Origin: Mucisphaera sp965279675
GTDB taxonomy: Bacteria; Planctomycetota; Phycisphaerae; Phycisphaerales; Phycisphaeraceae
Assembly (NCBI RefSeq): GCF_965279675.1
Contig: NZ_CBDIIJ010000002.1
Coordinates: forward strand, 992,001 to 1,056,000
Length of the DNA: 64,000 nucleotides
Direction: 5' to 3'
A model generated the notes under the pieces. That model saw only the letters and a program-made list of their open reading frames with translations, was not told the origin of the DNA and searched no databases. This document shows positions 1-9,487 of this stretch, piece by piece (within the stretch, counting starts at the first letter, position 1; every line of letters begins with the position of its first letter). Both the position numbers and the translations under genes were made by a program.

Positions 1-3000
1 CGGTCTTGGCTTCGGGGTAAGCGGCCTCTTTATTCGCCTTGCGGGCCTTGGCCAGCGTCGGGTTCGGGTTGAAGATCCGCGCCAGGTGCAGCGTCCTTGG
101 CCGCGTGTTCAGTTCTCGGAGCACGCCATAGGCACGGTTGTTGGCCTGCAGCTTCGAGACCTTCGCGTCCGCGTCGTTAAGGTTGCCGAAGACGATCGCC
201 TCGGTCGGGCAGGCCATCTGACAGGCCGTGATGATCTCGCCTTCCTGAACCAGATTGCTCGGCCGCAGCTTCTTCTGATACTCGTTGTCGGCGTGGATCT
301 TGGCCACGGCGATCCGCTGTGTGCAGTAGGTGCACTTCTCCATGATCCCACGCATACGCACGGTGACCGCCGGGTTGAACTTCATGCGCTTGATCTGATC
401 GACCGTCTTGAGCTGCTGGTTGTCAGGGATATCCAGCCAGGGCATCGCCCCACCACGCGGGTCCTTCGAGTGGTAGTCGAAGTAGTTGAACCGCCGCACC
501 TTGTACGGGCAGTTGTTCGAGCAGTAACGCGTGCCGATACACCGGTTGTAGACCATCGTGTTGAGGCCTTCGGTGTCGTGCACCGTTGCCGCCACCGGGC
601 AGACCTGCTCGCACGGCGCGTTCTCGCAGTGCGTGCACATCATCGGCATCGGGATGACTTCCGGCGAGCCTTCGGGATCACCCTTGTAGTAGGTGTCCAA
701 GCGCAGCCAGTGCATCTCACGGCTCATATCCACCTGCTCGGCACCGACCACCGGGATGTTGTTCTCCGACTGGCAGGCGATGATGCAGGCGTTGCAGCCG
801 GTGCAGGCGTTCATGTCGATCGTCATGCCCCAGGCATGCGGGTCGTTGAACGCCGTCGGCCCGCCGGGACGCTTGGCCTTGGTGGCTTCTTTCGAATTGT
901 GGTCGTCGATCGGCGGCGGACTCCAGAGCTGCAGGCTCAGATCGCCGTGCACGTTCTGATCCACAAACTTGGGCAGCCGCTGGTAACGATCGATCGTCGT
1001 GCTCTTGACGACATACGGCTCGTAGTTCGGATCCTTCGGATCGCCGACACGCTTCTTCAAGCCATACTTCGCCGTGTCATCGATACCGATCAAGTGATGC
1101 TGCGAGGTCATCGCAAGCATCTTCTTCCCACCAGCCAGACTCACAGAAGCCTCGGAAACATCCAACACCGCCGAACGAAGCGGATAAACATCCGTGCCGA
1201 TCTCATTCCCGACACGGCCGGCAGCGGTCCGCCCGTAACCGAGATAGGCGGTGACGGATCCCCGCGCCTGCCCCTGCTTCCGGAAGGCCGGCAGCGTCAC
1301 GCTCTGGCCGTTGACCGAAAGGGTCACCAGATCGCCATCGGCCGCGACGCCAAGCTCACGCGCATCCGCCGGGTGGATCAACAGCGGGTTGTCCCAGACC
1401 ACCTTGGTCGAGCTGTCAGGCAGCTCCTGCAGCCAGCCGCTGTTGGCCATCCGGCCGTCACCCAGCGTCGGCGAGGGCTTGAAGACTACCTCCATCGCAG
1501 GCACGGGCTGTTCCAGACGCTGCACGTTGCCGCTGGCCGAAACGTTGACCGTCCCGGACCGCTCGGCGAGAAAACCGTCGTGGACGACCTTCCGCCAGGC
1601 CTTCTCGAAGTCGCCACCAGCCAGTCGCCCAGCCCAGGTCCGACGGACCAGGTCGTAGCCAGCCAGCGGGCGCTCACGCAGAAGGATGGCGAGCAGTTCG
1701 ATCGCCGACTTGCCGGCAAACAACGGCTCGATCAATGGCTGCTGAACCATCAGCGTGCCGTCCCAGGCGACACCGTCACCCCAGCACTCCAGCGGGTGCG
1801 CCATCGGCAGGTGCCACTGACACAGCCGCGAGGTCTCGTTGGCGTAGAGACTCAGGTGCATCGCCAGCGGAACGCTCGCGATCTTCTCGGCCATACCCAG
1901 AGACGCCGTCGCGTCATACGCCGGGTTACCGCCAAGGATAACCAGCTTCTCAACCTGACCGGCTTCGATCTTCGCCGCCAGCTCAGCCAGACTCGTGGTG
2001 CACGGGTACTGATCGGCCGCCGGCTCGTTGAAGTACGTCACCGTCGTGCCGACATTGCCCAGACGCTCGTTGATCAGATGCGCCAGGTGATGCGCTTCGG
2101 CCGGCAGCGACGCCCCCGCCACCACCACCGATCGACCACGATGCGCCGCGAGGTCGGCCACCAGCGCCTCAACCCAGATCGACTCGCCATTGAGAGACGC
2201 CGGCTCCGCGACACCTTGAGCACCCACACGAGCAGCGATCGCCCGAAGCAGGTCGAGCTGCCGCGACGCCTTGATCGGCAGGCGTTCATCCGCCGACATG
2301 CCGGTCGGCGTGAAGGTCGACTCCGCGACGTACATCCGGTTCATGTCGCCTGGTGTGTCGGCGTCAGCGCGCTTACGGCCTTCGGCCCAGCCCCGGGCGT
2401 GCTTGGCGTAGCCGGGATGGTCAGCCAGCAAATCCGATTCAAAGCAGGCAATCACATCGGCCTGAGCCAGGTCGTACTGCGGACGCACCATCCGGCCGAA
2501 GGCCTGCTGCGAACCGAGCAACTCGTGATCGCGATGAGCCGGCTCCCAGGTGTGCCAGGTCGCGCCCGGATAAGCCGAGATCACCCGTGCTCGCATCTCC
2601 AGCAGGGTCGGGCTGCTTGTGGCTTCGGAAAGAAACGCGATGCCCGAGCCGTCACCGCCCTTGAGCGGGCCAAACTCGGTCCCCGCCATGCGATCAAATG
2701 CTTCCCAGCTGCTGAGCTGCGCCTGATCGCCCTTGCCAAAGAGCACCGAGCGCGACCGCTCAGGGTCGTACATCTCCAGGATCGCCGCCTGAGCCCGTAC
2801 GTCTGACGAGCCCTTGCTCAACGGATGATCCGGGTTGCCGTCGATCTTGATCGGCCGGCCATCGAAACTCGTGATCAGCGTCGGCGCCGCGACGCCCTGC
2901 CGATCGAGCATCGAGGCGTACTTCTCGGGCACGCCGGGGATCATGCCCTCGGGACGCGAGGCGTAAGGCACGATGTACTCGCGCGGCCACCTCCGGCAGC

Positions 3001-3217
3001 CGGACATCGTCAGTCCCGCCAGCGCCATTGACGCACCGGCCAGACCGAGGAAGTGACGGCGGGACATCGTCTGAATCTCTTCCGGGTCGTAACCCGGAAA
3101 CTCCTTCGCGATGTCCGCGCGGAAGGATTCGGAGTCGGCGTACTCGGCGATCGAACGCCAGTAGGCTTCACCGGAGGGCCGAACGGTCTGCGTCTCTTGG
3201 GGGTCTAGCGGTGGCAC
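1..3217 (-). CDS. actB: Alternative Complex III subunit ActB, MoCo-like/Fe-S protein (3' end outside window)
   Basis: Periplasm-facing iron-sulfur subunit of the quinol-oxidising Alternative Complex III. The N-terminal part resembles molybdopterin oxidoreductases. The C-terminal part is a ferredoxin-like domain with four cysteine clusters, including CIGCNACIIAC, CTHCENAPCEQVCP, CIGTRYCSNNCP and CTYC...CQMACP. These match the three 4Fe-4S plus one 3Fe-4S centres known for ActB. A twin-arginine motif (SRRHFLGLAG) lies about 50 residues into the protein, behind a YWRS-containing segment, as in the extended-Tat MoCo family. I therefore chose a GTG at 3217, which overlaps the end of actA by 13 bases; an ATG right at SRRHF (near 3079) is the alternative. 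The reading frame runs off the left edge, and actC-F would be expected beyond it. Confidence 0.9.
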   Translation of the reverse strand, partial: MPPLDPQETQTVRPSGEAYWRSIAEYADSESFRADIAKEFPGYDPEEIQTMSRRHFLGLAGASMALAGLTMSGCRRWPREYIVPYASRPEGMIPGVPEKYASMLDRQGVAAPTLITSFDGRPIKIDGNPDHPLSKGSSDVRAQAAILEMYDPERSRSVLFGKGDQAQLSSWEAFDRMAGTEFGPLKGGDGSGIAFLSEATSSPTLLEMRARVISAYPGATWHTWEPAHRDHELLGSQQAFGRMVRPQYDLAQADVIACFESDLLADHPGYAKHARGWAEGRKRADADTPGDMNRMYVAESTFTPTGMSADERLPIKASRQLDLLRAIAARVGAQGVAEPASLNGESIWVEALVADLAAHRGRSVVVAGASLPAEAHHLAHLINERLGNVGTTVTYFNEPAADQYPCTTSLAELAAKIEAGQVEKLVILGGNPAYDATASLGMAEKIASVPLAMHLSLYANETSRLCQWHLPMAHPLECWGDGVAWDGTLMVQQPLIEPLFAGKSAIELLAILLRERPLAGYDLVRRTWAGRLAGGDFEKAWRKVVHDGFLAERSGTVNVSASGNVQRLEQPVPAMEVVFKPSPTLGDGRMANSGWLQELPDSSTKVVWDNPLLIHPADARELGVAADGDLVTLSVNGQSVTLPAFRKQGQARGSVTAYLGYGRTAAGRVGNEIGTDVYPLRSAVLDVSEASVSLAGGKKMLAMTSQHHLIGIDDTAKYGLKKRVGDPKDPNYEPYVVKSTTIDRYQRLPKFVDQNVHGDLSLQLWSPPPIDDHNSKEATKAKRPGGPTAFNDPHAWGMTIDMNACTGCNACIIACQSENNIPVVGAEQVDMSREMHWLRLDTYYKGDPEGSPEVIPMPMMCTHCENAPCEQVCPVAATVHDTEGLNTMVYNRCIGTRYCSNNCPYKVRRFNYFDYHSKDPRGGAMPWLDIPDNQQLKTVDQIKRMKFNPAVTVRMRGIMEKCTYCTQRIAVAKIHADNEYQKKLRPSNLVQEGEIITACQMACPTEAIVFGNLNDADAKVSKLQANNRAYGVLRELNTRPRTLHLARIFNPNPTLAKARKANKEAAYPEAKT

Positions 3218-3948
3218 GTGGAGCAGCTCGTCATGTAGGCGATGGAATGGATGTTGTAGGTCTCCTTGAGCTGGAGACCGACACGCAACTGAGCATCGGC
3301 AAGCGACTCGCCGGCCTGCACCTGCAGGTCGTTGGGACCCTCACCGGTGTGGTAAGTCATCGAAGTGATCTGATCGAGCGGGCGCAGGTGTTTTTCGGGC
3401 TCGCGGTGACACTCGATACACCAGCCCATGCTCAGGTTCGCGACCTGATACACACCCTCTTCGCCCATCTTGTCGACCCGGCCGTGGCAGGAGTAACAAC
3501 CCACGCCCTTGTTCACGTGGGCCGAGTGATCGAAGTAAGAGTAGTCGGCAAGGTCGTGAACCTTCACCCACTCCACCGGCTCGCCCGTGCGGTAGCTGTC
3601 ATAGACCGGCTGCAGCTTGTCGCTGTTCTTCCGAAGCCCCGCGGCATTTGTCTCGGGGTTATGACAGGCAATACACGTCTGCGTAGCCGGCACCGCGGCA
3701 AAGGCCGCCTCATCCACCGTCGTATGGCAGTACGTACAGTCCATGCCCAGCTGCCCAACATGCAACTCATGGCTGTAGGGCACCGGCTGCTCGGGCATGT
3801 AACCCGGATTCAGCGTGCCCGCGCTCAGCGTGTAATAGGTCGTCGCAGGGATGTAGACCCCCGCCCCCATCACAAGGAGCAACGTCACCGGCAGTAAATA
3901 GTTTGCCCAGGTCGGGAAAACAAAAGGACGGTCCTGGCTTTCGGTCAT
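3205..3948 (-). CDS. actA: Alternative Complex III pentaheme cytochrome ActA
   Basis: Multiheme c-type cytochrome subunit of Alternative Complex III, which passes electrons from quinol to cytochrome c or directly to an oxidase. An N-terminal membrane segment (LLPVTLLLVMGAG) anchors a periplasmic domain with exactly five CXXCH heme sites: CTYCH, CIACH, CYSCH, CIECH and CSTCH. Five is the number known for ActA. An AGAGG Shine-Dalgarno lies 6 bases before the ATG at 3948; a GTG one codon upstream is the alternative. It is the first gene of the act operon and its end overlaps actB. Confidence 0.93.
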   Translation of the reverse strand: MTESQDRPFVFPTWANYLLPVTLLLVMGAGVYIPATTYYTLSAGTLNPGYMPEQPVPYSHELHVGQLGMDCTYCHTTVDEAAFAAVPATQTCIACHNPETNAAGLRKNSDKLQPVYDSYRTGEPVEWVKVHDLADYSYFDHSAHVNKGVGCYSCHGRVDKMGEEGVYQVANLSMGWCIECHREPEKHLRPLDQITSMTYHTGEGPNDLQVQAGESLADAQLRVGLQLKETYNIHSIAYMTSCSTCHR

Positions 3949-4378
3949 CACATGCCTCTATGGGGAATACCCTGATTGAGATCGGATGCCATCGGGAGCG
4001 TCCGATGACGCCCCACGGATCTCTAATCGATCCCGCCAACCCTTGCGGGAGCCGGACCTTAGCCCCTGCCTAAAGACCGTTCAATCAGTCTCACTTTTAG
4101 TACTAATTCCAAGACCTTTATCAACCGTGGGTTCTGCGAACCATTCTCACTGCACACCCTCGATTCCATTCGTATCTCTGACACAGACTCTTGTTCAGCT
4201 ACACACGACCTAACGATCGCGTAATTTTCGCGGATCGACCTCCGAGAAATGAACGCTGTCAACCACCTGATGCGGGCGACCGTCAGATTTTCTCGAAGCG
4301 AAAAAAAATCTCTGTGGGTCACCAGAAAAACGACGCCTGTCGCGCTTTTGACACCACAGTCATCGTTACGATGACGAA
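3949..4378. other. intergenic region between divergent actA and the PPIase gene
   Basis: About 430 bases without a convincing gene; the short reading frames here lack family features. On the minus strand a weak sigma70-like pair, TTGATA (4119-4124) and TACTAA (4097-4102) with 16 bases between, could drive the act operon with a leader of about 140 bases. The plus-strand side ends in the TACGAT box that precedes the PPIase gene. Confidence 0.4.
4367..4372 (+). promoter_or_regulatory. leaderless -10 box for the PPIase gene
   Basis: TACGAT ends 6 bases before the ATG at 4379, and there is no Shine-Dalgarno. Spacing and sequence match the TANNNT pattern seen before many other genes here. Confidence 0.5.
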
Positions 4379-5647
4379 ATGACACGCCTCGCGACAACCC
4401 TGATCTGCCTCAGCCTGCTGCACACAGGCTGCAGCTCCATGCCCGACGACGCCGGCACCGGACAGACGCTGACCAGCGACGACTTCGTGCTCGACCCACG
4501 CCCAGCGCCCCCCGAGCCTGCAGAAGATGCATCGCCAGCCGCAGCCTCAGCTGCCACGCCAACGGCTCCCACCGATCAGCACGAGGCCGATCCGATCCGC
4601 CGCTACAACGTCCAGCTCGGCTCGGCCGACGACGCCTACCTCCAGCGTTCCAACGAAACTCGGCCCCTGATCTCCGAGGAAGACACCAGCACCAGCTGGC
4701 CCATCGACGGCATGGTCGGGCAGGTCAACGGCCGCGCCATCTACGCCCGGACCGTCCTCGAACCGCTCGAGATCCAGCTCGCCACCCTCGCCAGGCAGCT
4801 CGATCGCCAGCGATTCCAGGCCCAGGCCCAGCAGGCCGTGGTGACGCGCCTCCAGGAGATCATCCAGAGCCGACTCATTCTCGCAGCCGCCGAACGCGAT
4901 CTCGACGAACGCGGTCGTCTCATCCTCGACGCCAGCCTCCGCTTCCACCGCGAAGAGCTCGTCCGCCAGTTCGGCCGAGGCTCGCTCGCCATCGCCGAGC
5001 AGCAGATCATGCTCCGCGAAGGCATCACCCTCGACGACAAGGTCGAAGAGTTCCGCCAGAACTTCCTCATCCGCGGCTATCAGATGAAAAACCTCCGGCC
5101 GCTGATTGACGTCCGACGACGAGATATCGAACGCTACTACCGCGAACACGAAGACCAGTTCAATCCACCCGCCGAACGAACCATCCGGATGATCCGCGTC
5201 AACGACGACGACGAAGCCCAACGCGTTCAGGACGCACTCGCAGAGGGCTACACCTTCGAAGCCGTTGCCGCGACGCCCGTCAACCAGATGCTCGGCGGCG
5301 GACTCATCGACGGGCTCGTCGGCGAACAACCCCTCCGCCAGGACAACATCAACCAGGCCATCGTCTCACTGGAAGTCGGCGCCTGGACCGGGCCGATCCC
5401 CTTCGGCCAGGGCCTGGTCTTCATCGAACTCGTCGAGAACAACGTCCCACCAAGACAAACCCTGACCGACGCCCAACAGCAGATCCGCAACATCCTGGTC
5501 AATCAGCAGCTCCGTGAGCTCTCCCAGACCCGCCGCATCGAGCTCGTCGAAGAAGCCAGCCACACACCGATCAGGGAGATGGGCGAAGCCATCATGGACA
5601 TCGTGATGACCCGCTACACCATCACCGCCGCCAACGCCGGCGGATGA
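4379..5647 (+). CDS. PpiC/SurA-like peptidyl-prolyl isomerase lipoprotein
   Basis: Predicted envelope folding factor of 422 residues. The N-terminus is a lipoprotein signal with lipobox LHTGC, giving a mature Cys around residue 18. A Pro/Ala-rich linker (about 40-60) leads to a SurA-N-like helical region (about 100-240). A parvulin rotamase domain follows (about 260-380), recognisable from RTIRMIRVNDDDEA, a GGGLIDGL turn and the closing GPIPFGQGLVFIELVE strand. Parvulins isomerise X-Pro bonds in exported proteins. Its stop overlaps yraN (ATGA), so the two are probably cotranscribed. Confidence 0.8.
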   Translation: MTRLATTLICLSLLHTGCSSMPDDAGTGQTLTSDDFVLDPRPAPPEPAEDASPAAASAATPTAPTDQHEADPIRRYNVQLGSADDAYLQRSNETRPLISEEDTSTSWPIDGMVGQVNGRAIYARTVLEPLEIQLATLARQLDRQRFQAQAQQAVVTRLQEIIQSRLILAAAERDLDERGRLILDASLRFHREELVRQFGRGSLAIAEQQIMLREGITLDDKVEEFRQNFLIRGYQMKNLRPLIDVRRRDIERYYREHEDQFNPPAERTIRMIRVNDDDEAQRVQDALAEGYTFEAVAATPVNQMLGGGLIDGLVGEQPLRQDNINQAIVSLEVGAWTGPIPFGQGLVFIELVENNVPPRQTLTDAQQQIRNILVNQQLRELSQTRRIELVEEASHTPIREMGEAIMDIVMTRYTITAANAGG

Positions 5648-6081
5648 GCACCCCCCGCCCCGATCGCTCGCAAACACTCCTCCGCTGGCTGACCGGCTGG
5701 ATCAGACCCGTCCGCATCGGAATCGGCGGGCGCACCGGCGAACGCCACGCCAGCCGATACCTCAAACAAAAAGGCTACCGCATCCTACGCACCAACCTCC
5801 GGGTCGGTGCCGGCGAGATCGATCTGCTCGCCGAGGCACCCGACCGACAGACCATCGTCGTCGTCGAAGTGAAATCCTCAGCCTCCGACAAGGCCGATCG
5901 CTGGCGACCCGAAGACCGCGTCGGACCGACCAAACGCCAGCAGCTCACAAGACTCACCCACCAACTCCGCCAACGACATCCAAAACTCGCCCACCGTCCT
6001 TGGCGCATCGACATCGTCGCGGTCATCCTCAAACCATCAGAGACCCCGGAGATCCGCCACATCACCAATATCACCGGCTAA
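5644..6081 (+). CDS. yraN: YraN/UPF0102 family putative endonuclease-like protein
   Basis: A 145-residue protein of the YraN (UPF0102) family, which has a Holliday-junction-resolvase-like nuclease fold but no settled function. The conserved core is visible: GERHASRYLKQKGYRIL, then GEIDLLA, then VVVEVKSS, i.e. the E-x(n)-D-x(n)-E-x-K nuclease signature. The C-terminal WRIDIVAVIL strand also fits. Its ATG overlaps the stop of the PPIase gene by four bases. It ends convergently with aroDE, 9 bases apart. Confidence 0.85.
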   Translation: MSTPRPDRSQTLLRWLTGWIRPVRIGIGGRTGERHASRYLKQKGYRILRTNLRVGAGEIDLLAEAPDRQTIVVVEVKSSASDKADRWRPEDRVGPTKRQQLTRLTHQLRQRHPKLAHRPWRIDIVAVILKPSETPEIRHITNITG

Positions 6082-6090
6082 AGAAACAGA

Positions 6091-7746
6091 TCAGTCCGCC
6101 AGCGACCGATCCAGCACCTGCCGAAAAACCCCAAGCGGTGCCGGCTGCCCCGTCCACAGCTCGAACTGCCCCGCCGCCTGCCGCACAAACATCTCGTCAC
6201 CCGACACGATCCGACAACCCGCTGCCTCGGCCTCGCGAAGCAGCTTCGTCTTCCGCGGGTTGTAAATCGTGTCGAACACCAACCGCGGACAGGTCTCGTC
6301 CTCAAACAACGACACCGGCACCGGCGACGCATCCACCTCCGGATGCATCCCAACCGAGGTGCAGTTGACCACCGCTTCAAAACAGCTGCCGCAGAGCTTC
6401 TCCATCGGCCCCGCCACCACCTTCGCCCGACCGCCCTGCATGGTCTCGGTCCCATGAAACGCCTCGGCCAGCGCTTCGGCACGCTCCCGCGTCCGGTTGT
6501 AAATCGCCACGGTCGCACCGGCGTAAGCAAACCCCGCCACCAGCGCCCGCGCCACACCCCCTGCTCCTATCACCGCGATGCGCATCCCCGCCAATCCCTC
6601 AGCCGTCGTCTCCAGACCCTCGCACAGCACATCGAGCGCCGCCGCATAATCGGTGTTGCTGGCAAGAAGCGAGCCATCCTCACGCACCGTCAACGTGTTG
6701 GCCGCACCGATCCGCTGCGCCAGCGCTTCGATCTCCCCACCACGCTCTTCCACGAAGCGCAGCAGATTCTCCTTATGAGGAATCGTCACCGAGCCGCCCC
6801 GGAAATGCAGCGTCGGGTGATCGATCCACGCGCCAATGCTCGCCTTGAAAGGCTCATATCCCGGAGCCACGGGAAGCGGCAGGTACACCCCATCAAACCC
6901 GTAATCCACCGTGCCCGAGCCAGAGGCCGGTGTCGATAGATCCGGATCGATCGCATCAAATCCCGCGTTGTGAATCGCAGGGCTCAACGAGTGCCCGACC
7001 GGATAACCGATCACCCCGAACACCCGCGTCTCCGGCCCCACCCGATCCCACCGGTACAGCCCCTTGATCTCCTCGATCGTCGGCTGACCCGGCGCTGTCC
7101 CCGACCGCTTATCCAACGAAGCAAAGGTCAGGTGCGCCCCGAACTTCTTCGCCAACACCCGCGACGACAACCCGAACTCACCCATGCACAGCGCGATCAA
7201 CGGCTTGGGCGTCTCCGCCAGCAGATCAAACGCCTCCAGATTGTCGCGGATCGACCGTGCCCGCCAGGCCACCTTCGCCACACGACAAGCCGGCGCTGCC
7301 ACCATCGCACCGATTCGACGAATCAGATCAGCCGGCCGCCCCTCAAAATCATGCGAAGACAACACCAACCCCGTATCCACCGGTCGATGCTGCTTCTCAT
7401 GCTCCACCACGAGATGCACCTTCTGACGCAGGTTGGCCGAGCGCTCGTAAGCCAGCAGTTCGATATCGATATATACAGGTGGCCGTGGCACCAGCCCCGC
7501 CGCTTCGATCAGACTGATCCGCGACTGATCGTCGCCGTCGTAATCGCCACCCTCCCAGACCGGACGGCACGTCAGAAGACAAGGCAGCGGCGACCGGTCG
7601 ACCAGCGTGCACACCAGATCCGTGTCGTCCGCCACCCGATCGACCCGATACTCCACCACATCCGCGCCACGCTCACCCGCAAGCACCGCCGAACGCAGAG
7701 CGCCTTCCAGGTCTTCAACCATGATGGGAACCGCAATCAGCGTCAT
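6091..7746 (-). CDS. aroDE: bifunctional 3-dehydroquinate dehydratase (type I) / shikimate dehydrogenase
   Basis: A fused enzyme of 551 residues catalysing steps 3 and 4 of the shikimate pathway. The N-terminal type I dehydratase (about 1-225) shows EYRVDRV, the CLLTCRPVWEGG segment, SSHDFEG with the general-base His, and AKVAWRA with the Schiff-base Lys. The C-terminal shikimate dehydrogenase (about 245-551) shows GYPVGHSLSPAIHN, VTIPHKE with the catalytic Lys, AANTL, SNTDY, the NADP-binding GAGGVARAL and NRTRERA, and the closing GDEMFVRQAAGQFELWTG. The ATG at 7746 was preferred to an upstream extension because it starts the conserved MTLIAVPI strand and has a TAGGCT box 7 bases upstream. 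Confidence 0.94.
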   Translation of the reverse strand: MTLIAVPIMVEDLEGALRSAVLAGERGADVVEYRVDRVADDTDLVCTLVDRSPLPCLLTCRPVWEGGDYDGDDQSRISLIEAAGLVPRPPVYIDIELLAYERSANLRQKVHLVVEHEKQHRPVDTGLVLSSHDFEGRPADLIRRIGAMVAAPACRVAKVAWRARSIRDNLEAFDLLAETPKPLIALCMGEFGLSSRVLAKKFGAHLTFASLDKRSGTAPGQPTIEEIKGLYRWDRVGPETRVFGVIGYPVGHSLSPAIHNAGFDAIDPDLSTPASGSGTVDYGFDGVYLPLPVAPGYEPFKASIGAWIDHPTLHFRGGSVTIPHKENLLRFVEERGGEIEALAQRIGAANTLTVREDGSLLASNTDYAAALDVLCEGLETTAEGLAGMRIAVIGAGGVARALVAGFAYAGATVAIYNRTRERAEALAEAFHGTETMQGGRAKVVAGPMEKLCGSCFEAVVNCTSVGMHPEVDASPVPVSLFEDETCPRLVFDTIYNPRKTKLLREAEAAGCRIVSGDEMFVRQAAGQFELWTGQPAPLGVFRQVLDRSLAD

Positions 7747-7753
7747 GCCGTAG

Positions 7754-7759
7754 AGCCTA
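7754..7759 (-). promoter_or_regulatory. leaderless -10 box for aroDE
   Basis: TAGGCT on the minus strand, 7 bases before the aroDE ATG; no Shine-Dalgarno is present. Confidence 0.45.
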
Positions 7760-7819
7760 GCCGGACTGACCCACCCACGCGCAAACCCTGCCGCATGAAG
7801 AAGATTCCATCCCATCCTC

Positions 7820-7825
7820 TAGAAT
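7820..7825 (+). promoter_or_regulatory. leaderless -10 box for the ECF sigma gene
   Basis: TAGAAT, five of six bases of the sigma70 -10 consensus, lies 7 bases before the GTG start at 7833. The transcript would begin at or next to the start codon. Confidence 0.5.
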
Positions 7826-7832
7826 CGACCAC

Positions 7833-8471
7833 GTGAGCCCACCCGATCTGCCCGACAACCTGACCGATGCCACCGACGAGCAGCTGCTGGCCGGCTACCA
7901 GGCAGGCAGCGACGAGGCCCTCGAAACCCTCATCAGTCGCTACGACCGCGAGCTCGTCTTCTTCCTCACACGCTTCGTCAAAGACCGCGCCACCGCCGAA
8001 GACGTCTTCCAGGAAACCTTCATCCAGGTCCACCTCTCCGCCGACACCTTCGACCCCAGCCGCAAATTCAGGCCCTGGCTCTTCACGATCGCCGCCAACA
8101 AGGCCCGCGACCAGATCCGCAAGAACAACCGCCGCCAGGCCACGTCGATGTCGACCCTCCTCGATAAATCCGCCGAGGACGGCGCCTCGCTCATCGACCT
8201 GCTCGACGCCGACCTGCCCAAACCCGAAGACCTCGCCGAAGCCGAGGAAACCCGCGAACGCGTCCGCCAGGCCGTCTCGGAACTGCCCGAACACCTACGA
8301 GAAGTCCTCCTCCTCGCCTACTTCCACCAGTTTGCCTACAAGGAAATCGCCGAGATGCTCTCGGTCCCGCTGGGCACCGTCAAGAGCCGATTGCACGCCG
8401 CCGTCGGCACCTTCGCCGATCTCTGGAAGAGTCGCAGCAATGAGCGAACCGACGGACCCGACCCCGCGTAA
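7833..8471 (+). CDS. ECF-type RNA polymerase sigma factor
   Basis: A 212-residue alternative sigma factor with only regions 2 and 4. Region 2 (about 15-95) contains DEALETLISRYDRELVFF, the DVFQETFIQVH core-binding segment and the RPWLFTIAANKARDQIRKN -10 recognition helix. Region 4 (about 145-200) has LPEHLREVLLLAYF and the helix-turn-helix KEIAEMLSVPLGTVKSRL. The start is a GTG. The next gene begins 8 bases downstream and encodes a membrane protein likely to be its anti-sigma partner. Confidence 0.92.
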   Translation: MSPPDLPDNLTDATDEQLLAGYQAGSDEALETLISRYDRELVFFLTRFVKDRATAEDVFQETFIQVHLSADTFDPSRKFRPWLFTIAANKARDQIRKNNRRQATSMSTLLDKSAEDGASLIDLLDADLPKPEDLAEAEETRERVRQAVSELPEHLREVLLLAYFHQFAYKEIAEMLSVPLGTVKSRLHAAVGTFADLWKSRSNERTDGPDPA

Positions 8472-8479
8472 GAGAAGAC

Positions 8480-9487
8480 ATGATCCCTGACGACGCCCAA
8501 CCCAAGCCCAGCCGAAACGAGGTCAAACCCCGAACCCTCGGCCCCCTCGATGCCGCCGCTCTCGACGCCCTCATGGAAGCCCGAGCCCAAGGCGTCGCAC
8601 CCGGCCCCATGCCCCCCTCCACCCGTGAACGCTCGGAAAGGATCAGCCAGCTCCTCGACACCCTCGCCACCGATCACCCCAACAACGACCCGCCCCTGCC
8701 TGACGAACTCCGCGCACGAACCCTCCAGGCCGTCCGCGACGCCCGCCAGCGAGCCCGCTTCACCCAGCAGGTCGACGAACTCTCCCGCCCAGCCGGGGCA
8801 CCCAGCGGCTTCGGCGTCAGCTGGCGCCAGGTCATCGCCGCCGGCCTCGTCCTCCTCGTTGGCGGCTCACTCCTGATGCCCGTCCTCGAAGAAAACCGCG
8901 CCGCCGCCAACCGAGCCCTCTGCCAGGACAACCTCGCCGCCGCCGGCATCGCCTTCAACGCCTACGCCAGCGACCACAACGGCCTGCTCCCTCGTAACCC
9001 ACTCGCCGCCACCGCCGGCAACTCCGCCAACCTCTTCACCATGATCACCAACGGCTACCTCCAGCCCGCTCAGCTCGCCTGCCCCGAGAACGAGCACTTC
9101 GACCGCGCCAGCCAGGCCAACGCCTCAGCGACCAACTGGGAAAGCCCCGAACTCGTCTCCTACAGCTACCAGCACCAGCGCTCACCCCAACCCACGCGCA
9201 TCGATACCTACCCCACCCTCGCCGTGCTGGCCGACCGCAACCCCCTCTTCCGCCCCACGCCCACCGGCTTCCGCTTCGACGCCTCCATCCCGCCCAAAAC
9301 CTCTTCCACCATCCACCACCAGCCCGGACAGAACGTCCTGCAGGCCGACGGCACCGTCAGCTGGTGGAACACCCCCATCTACACCGCCGGCGACACCCCC
9401 GACAACATCTGGACCGTCCAAGGCGTCACCAACCACACCGGCCAGGAAACCCCCAGCCACGAACACGACAGTTTCCTCCTGCCGTAA
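8480..9487 (+). CDS. putative anti-sigma-like membrane protein with H-X9-DG pseudopilin-type domain
   Basis: A 335-residue single-pass protein. Residues 1-115 are cytoplasmic, charged and helical (LRARTLQAVRDARQRA). A membrane segment follows (VIAAGLVLLVGGSLLMPVL, about 116-136). The outside domain resembles the C-terminal part of planctomycete DUF1559/type II pseudopilin-like proteins: ENRAAANRALCQDNL, then a YASDHNGLLP strand, and a true H-X9-DG motif near residue 280 (an H, nine residues, then DG). Its place directly behind an ECF sigma gene suggests an anti-sigma role, but no zinc-binding HXXXCXXC motif is seen. Both the function and the fusion are inferred. Confidence 0.65.
   Translation: MIPDDAQPKPSRNEVKPRTLGPLDAAALDALMEARAQGVAPGPMPPSTRERSERISQLLDTLATDHPNNDPPLPDELRARTLQAVRDARQRARFTQQVDELSRPAGAPSGFGVSWRQVIAAGLVLLVGGSLLMPVLEENRAAANRALCQDNLAAAGIAFNAYASDHNGLLPRNPLAATAGNSANLFTMITNGYLQPAQLACPENEHFDRASQANASATNWESPELVSYSYQHQRSPQPTRIDTYPTLAVLADRNPLFRPTPTGFRFDASIPPKTSSTIHHQPGQNVLQADGTVSWWNTPIYTAGDTPDNIWTVQGVTNHTGQETPSHEHDSFLLP

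Noticed and set aside
86..2806. 906-codon plus-strand open frame
   Set aside because: It is the antisense shadow of actB, whose minus-strand frame carries all Fe-S motifs.
4059..4397. 112-codon minus-strand frame upstream of actA
   Set aside because: No family features, no Shine-Dalgarno, and it covers the likely promoter region.
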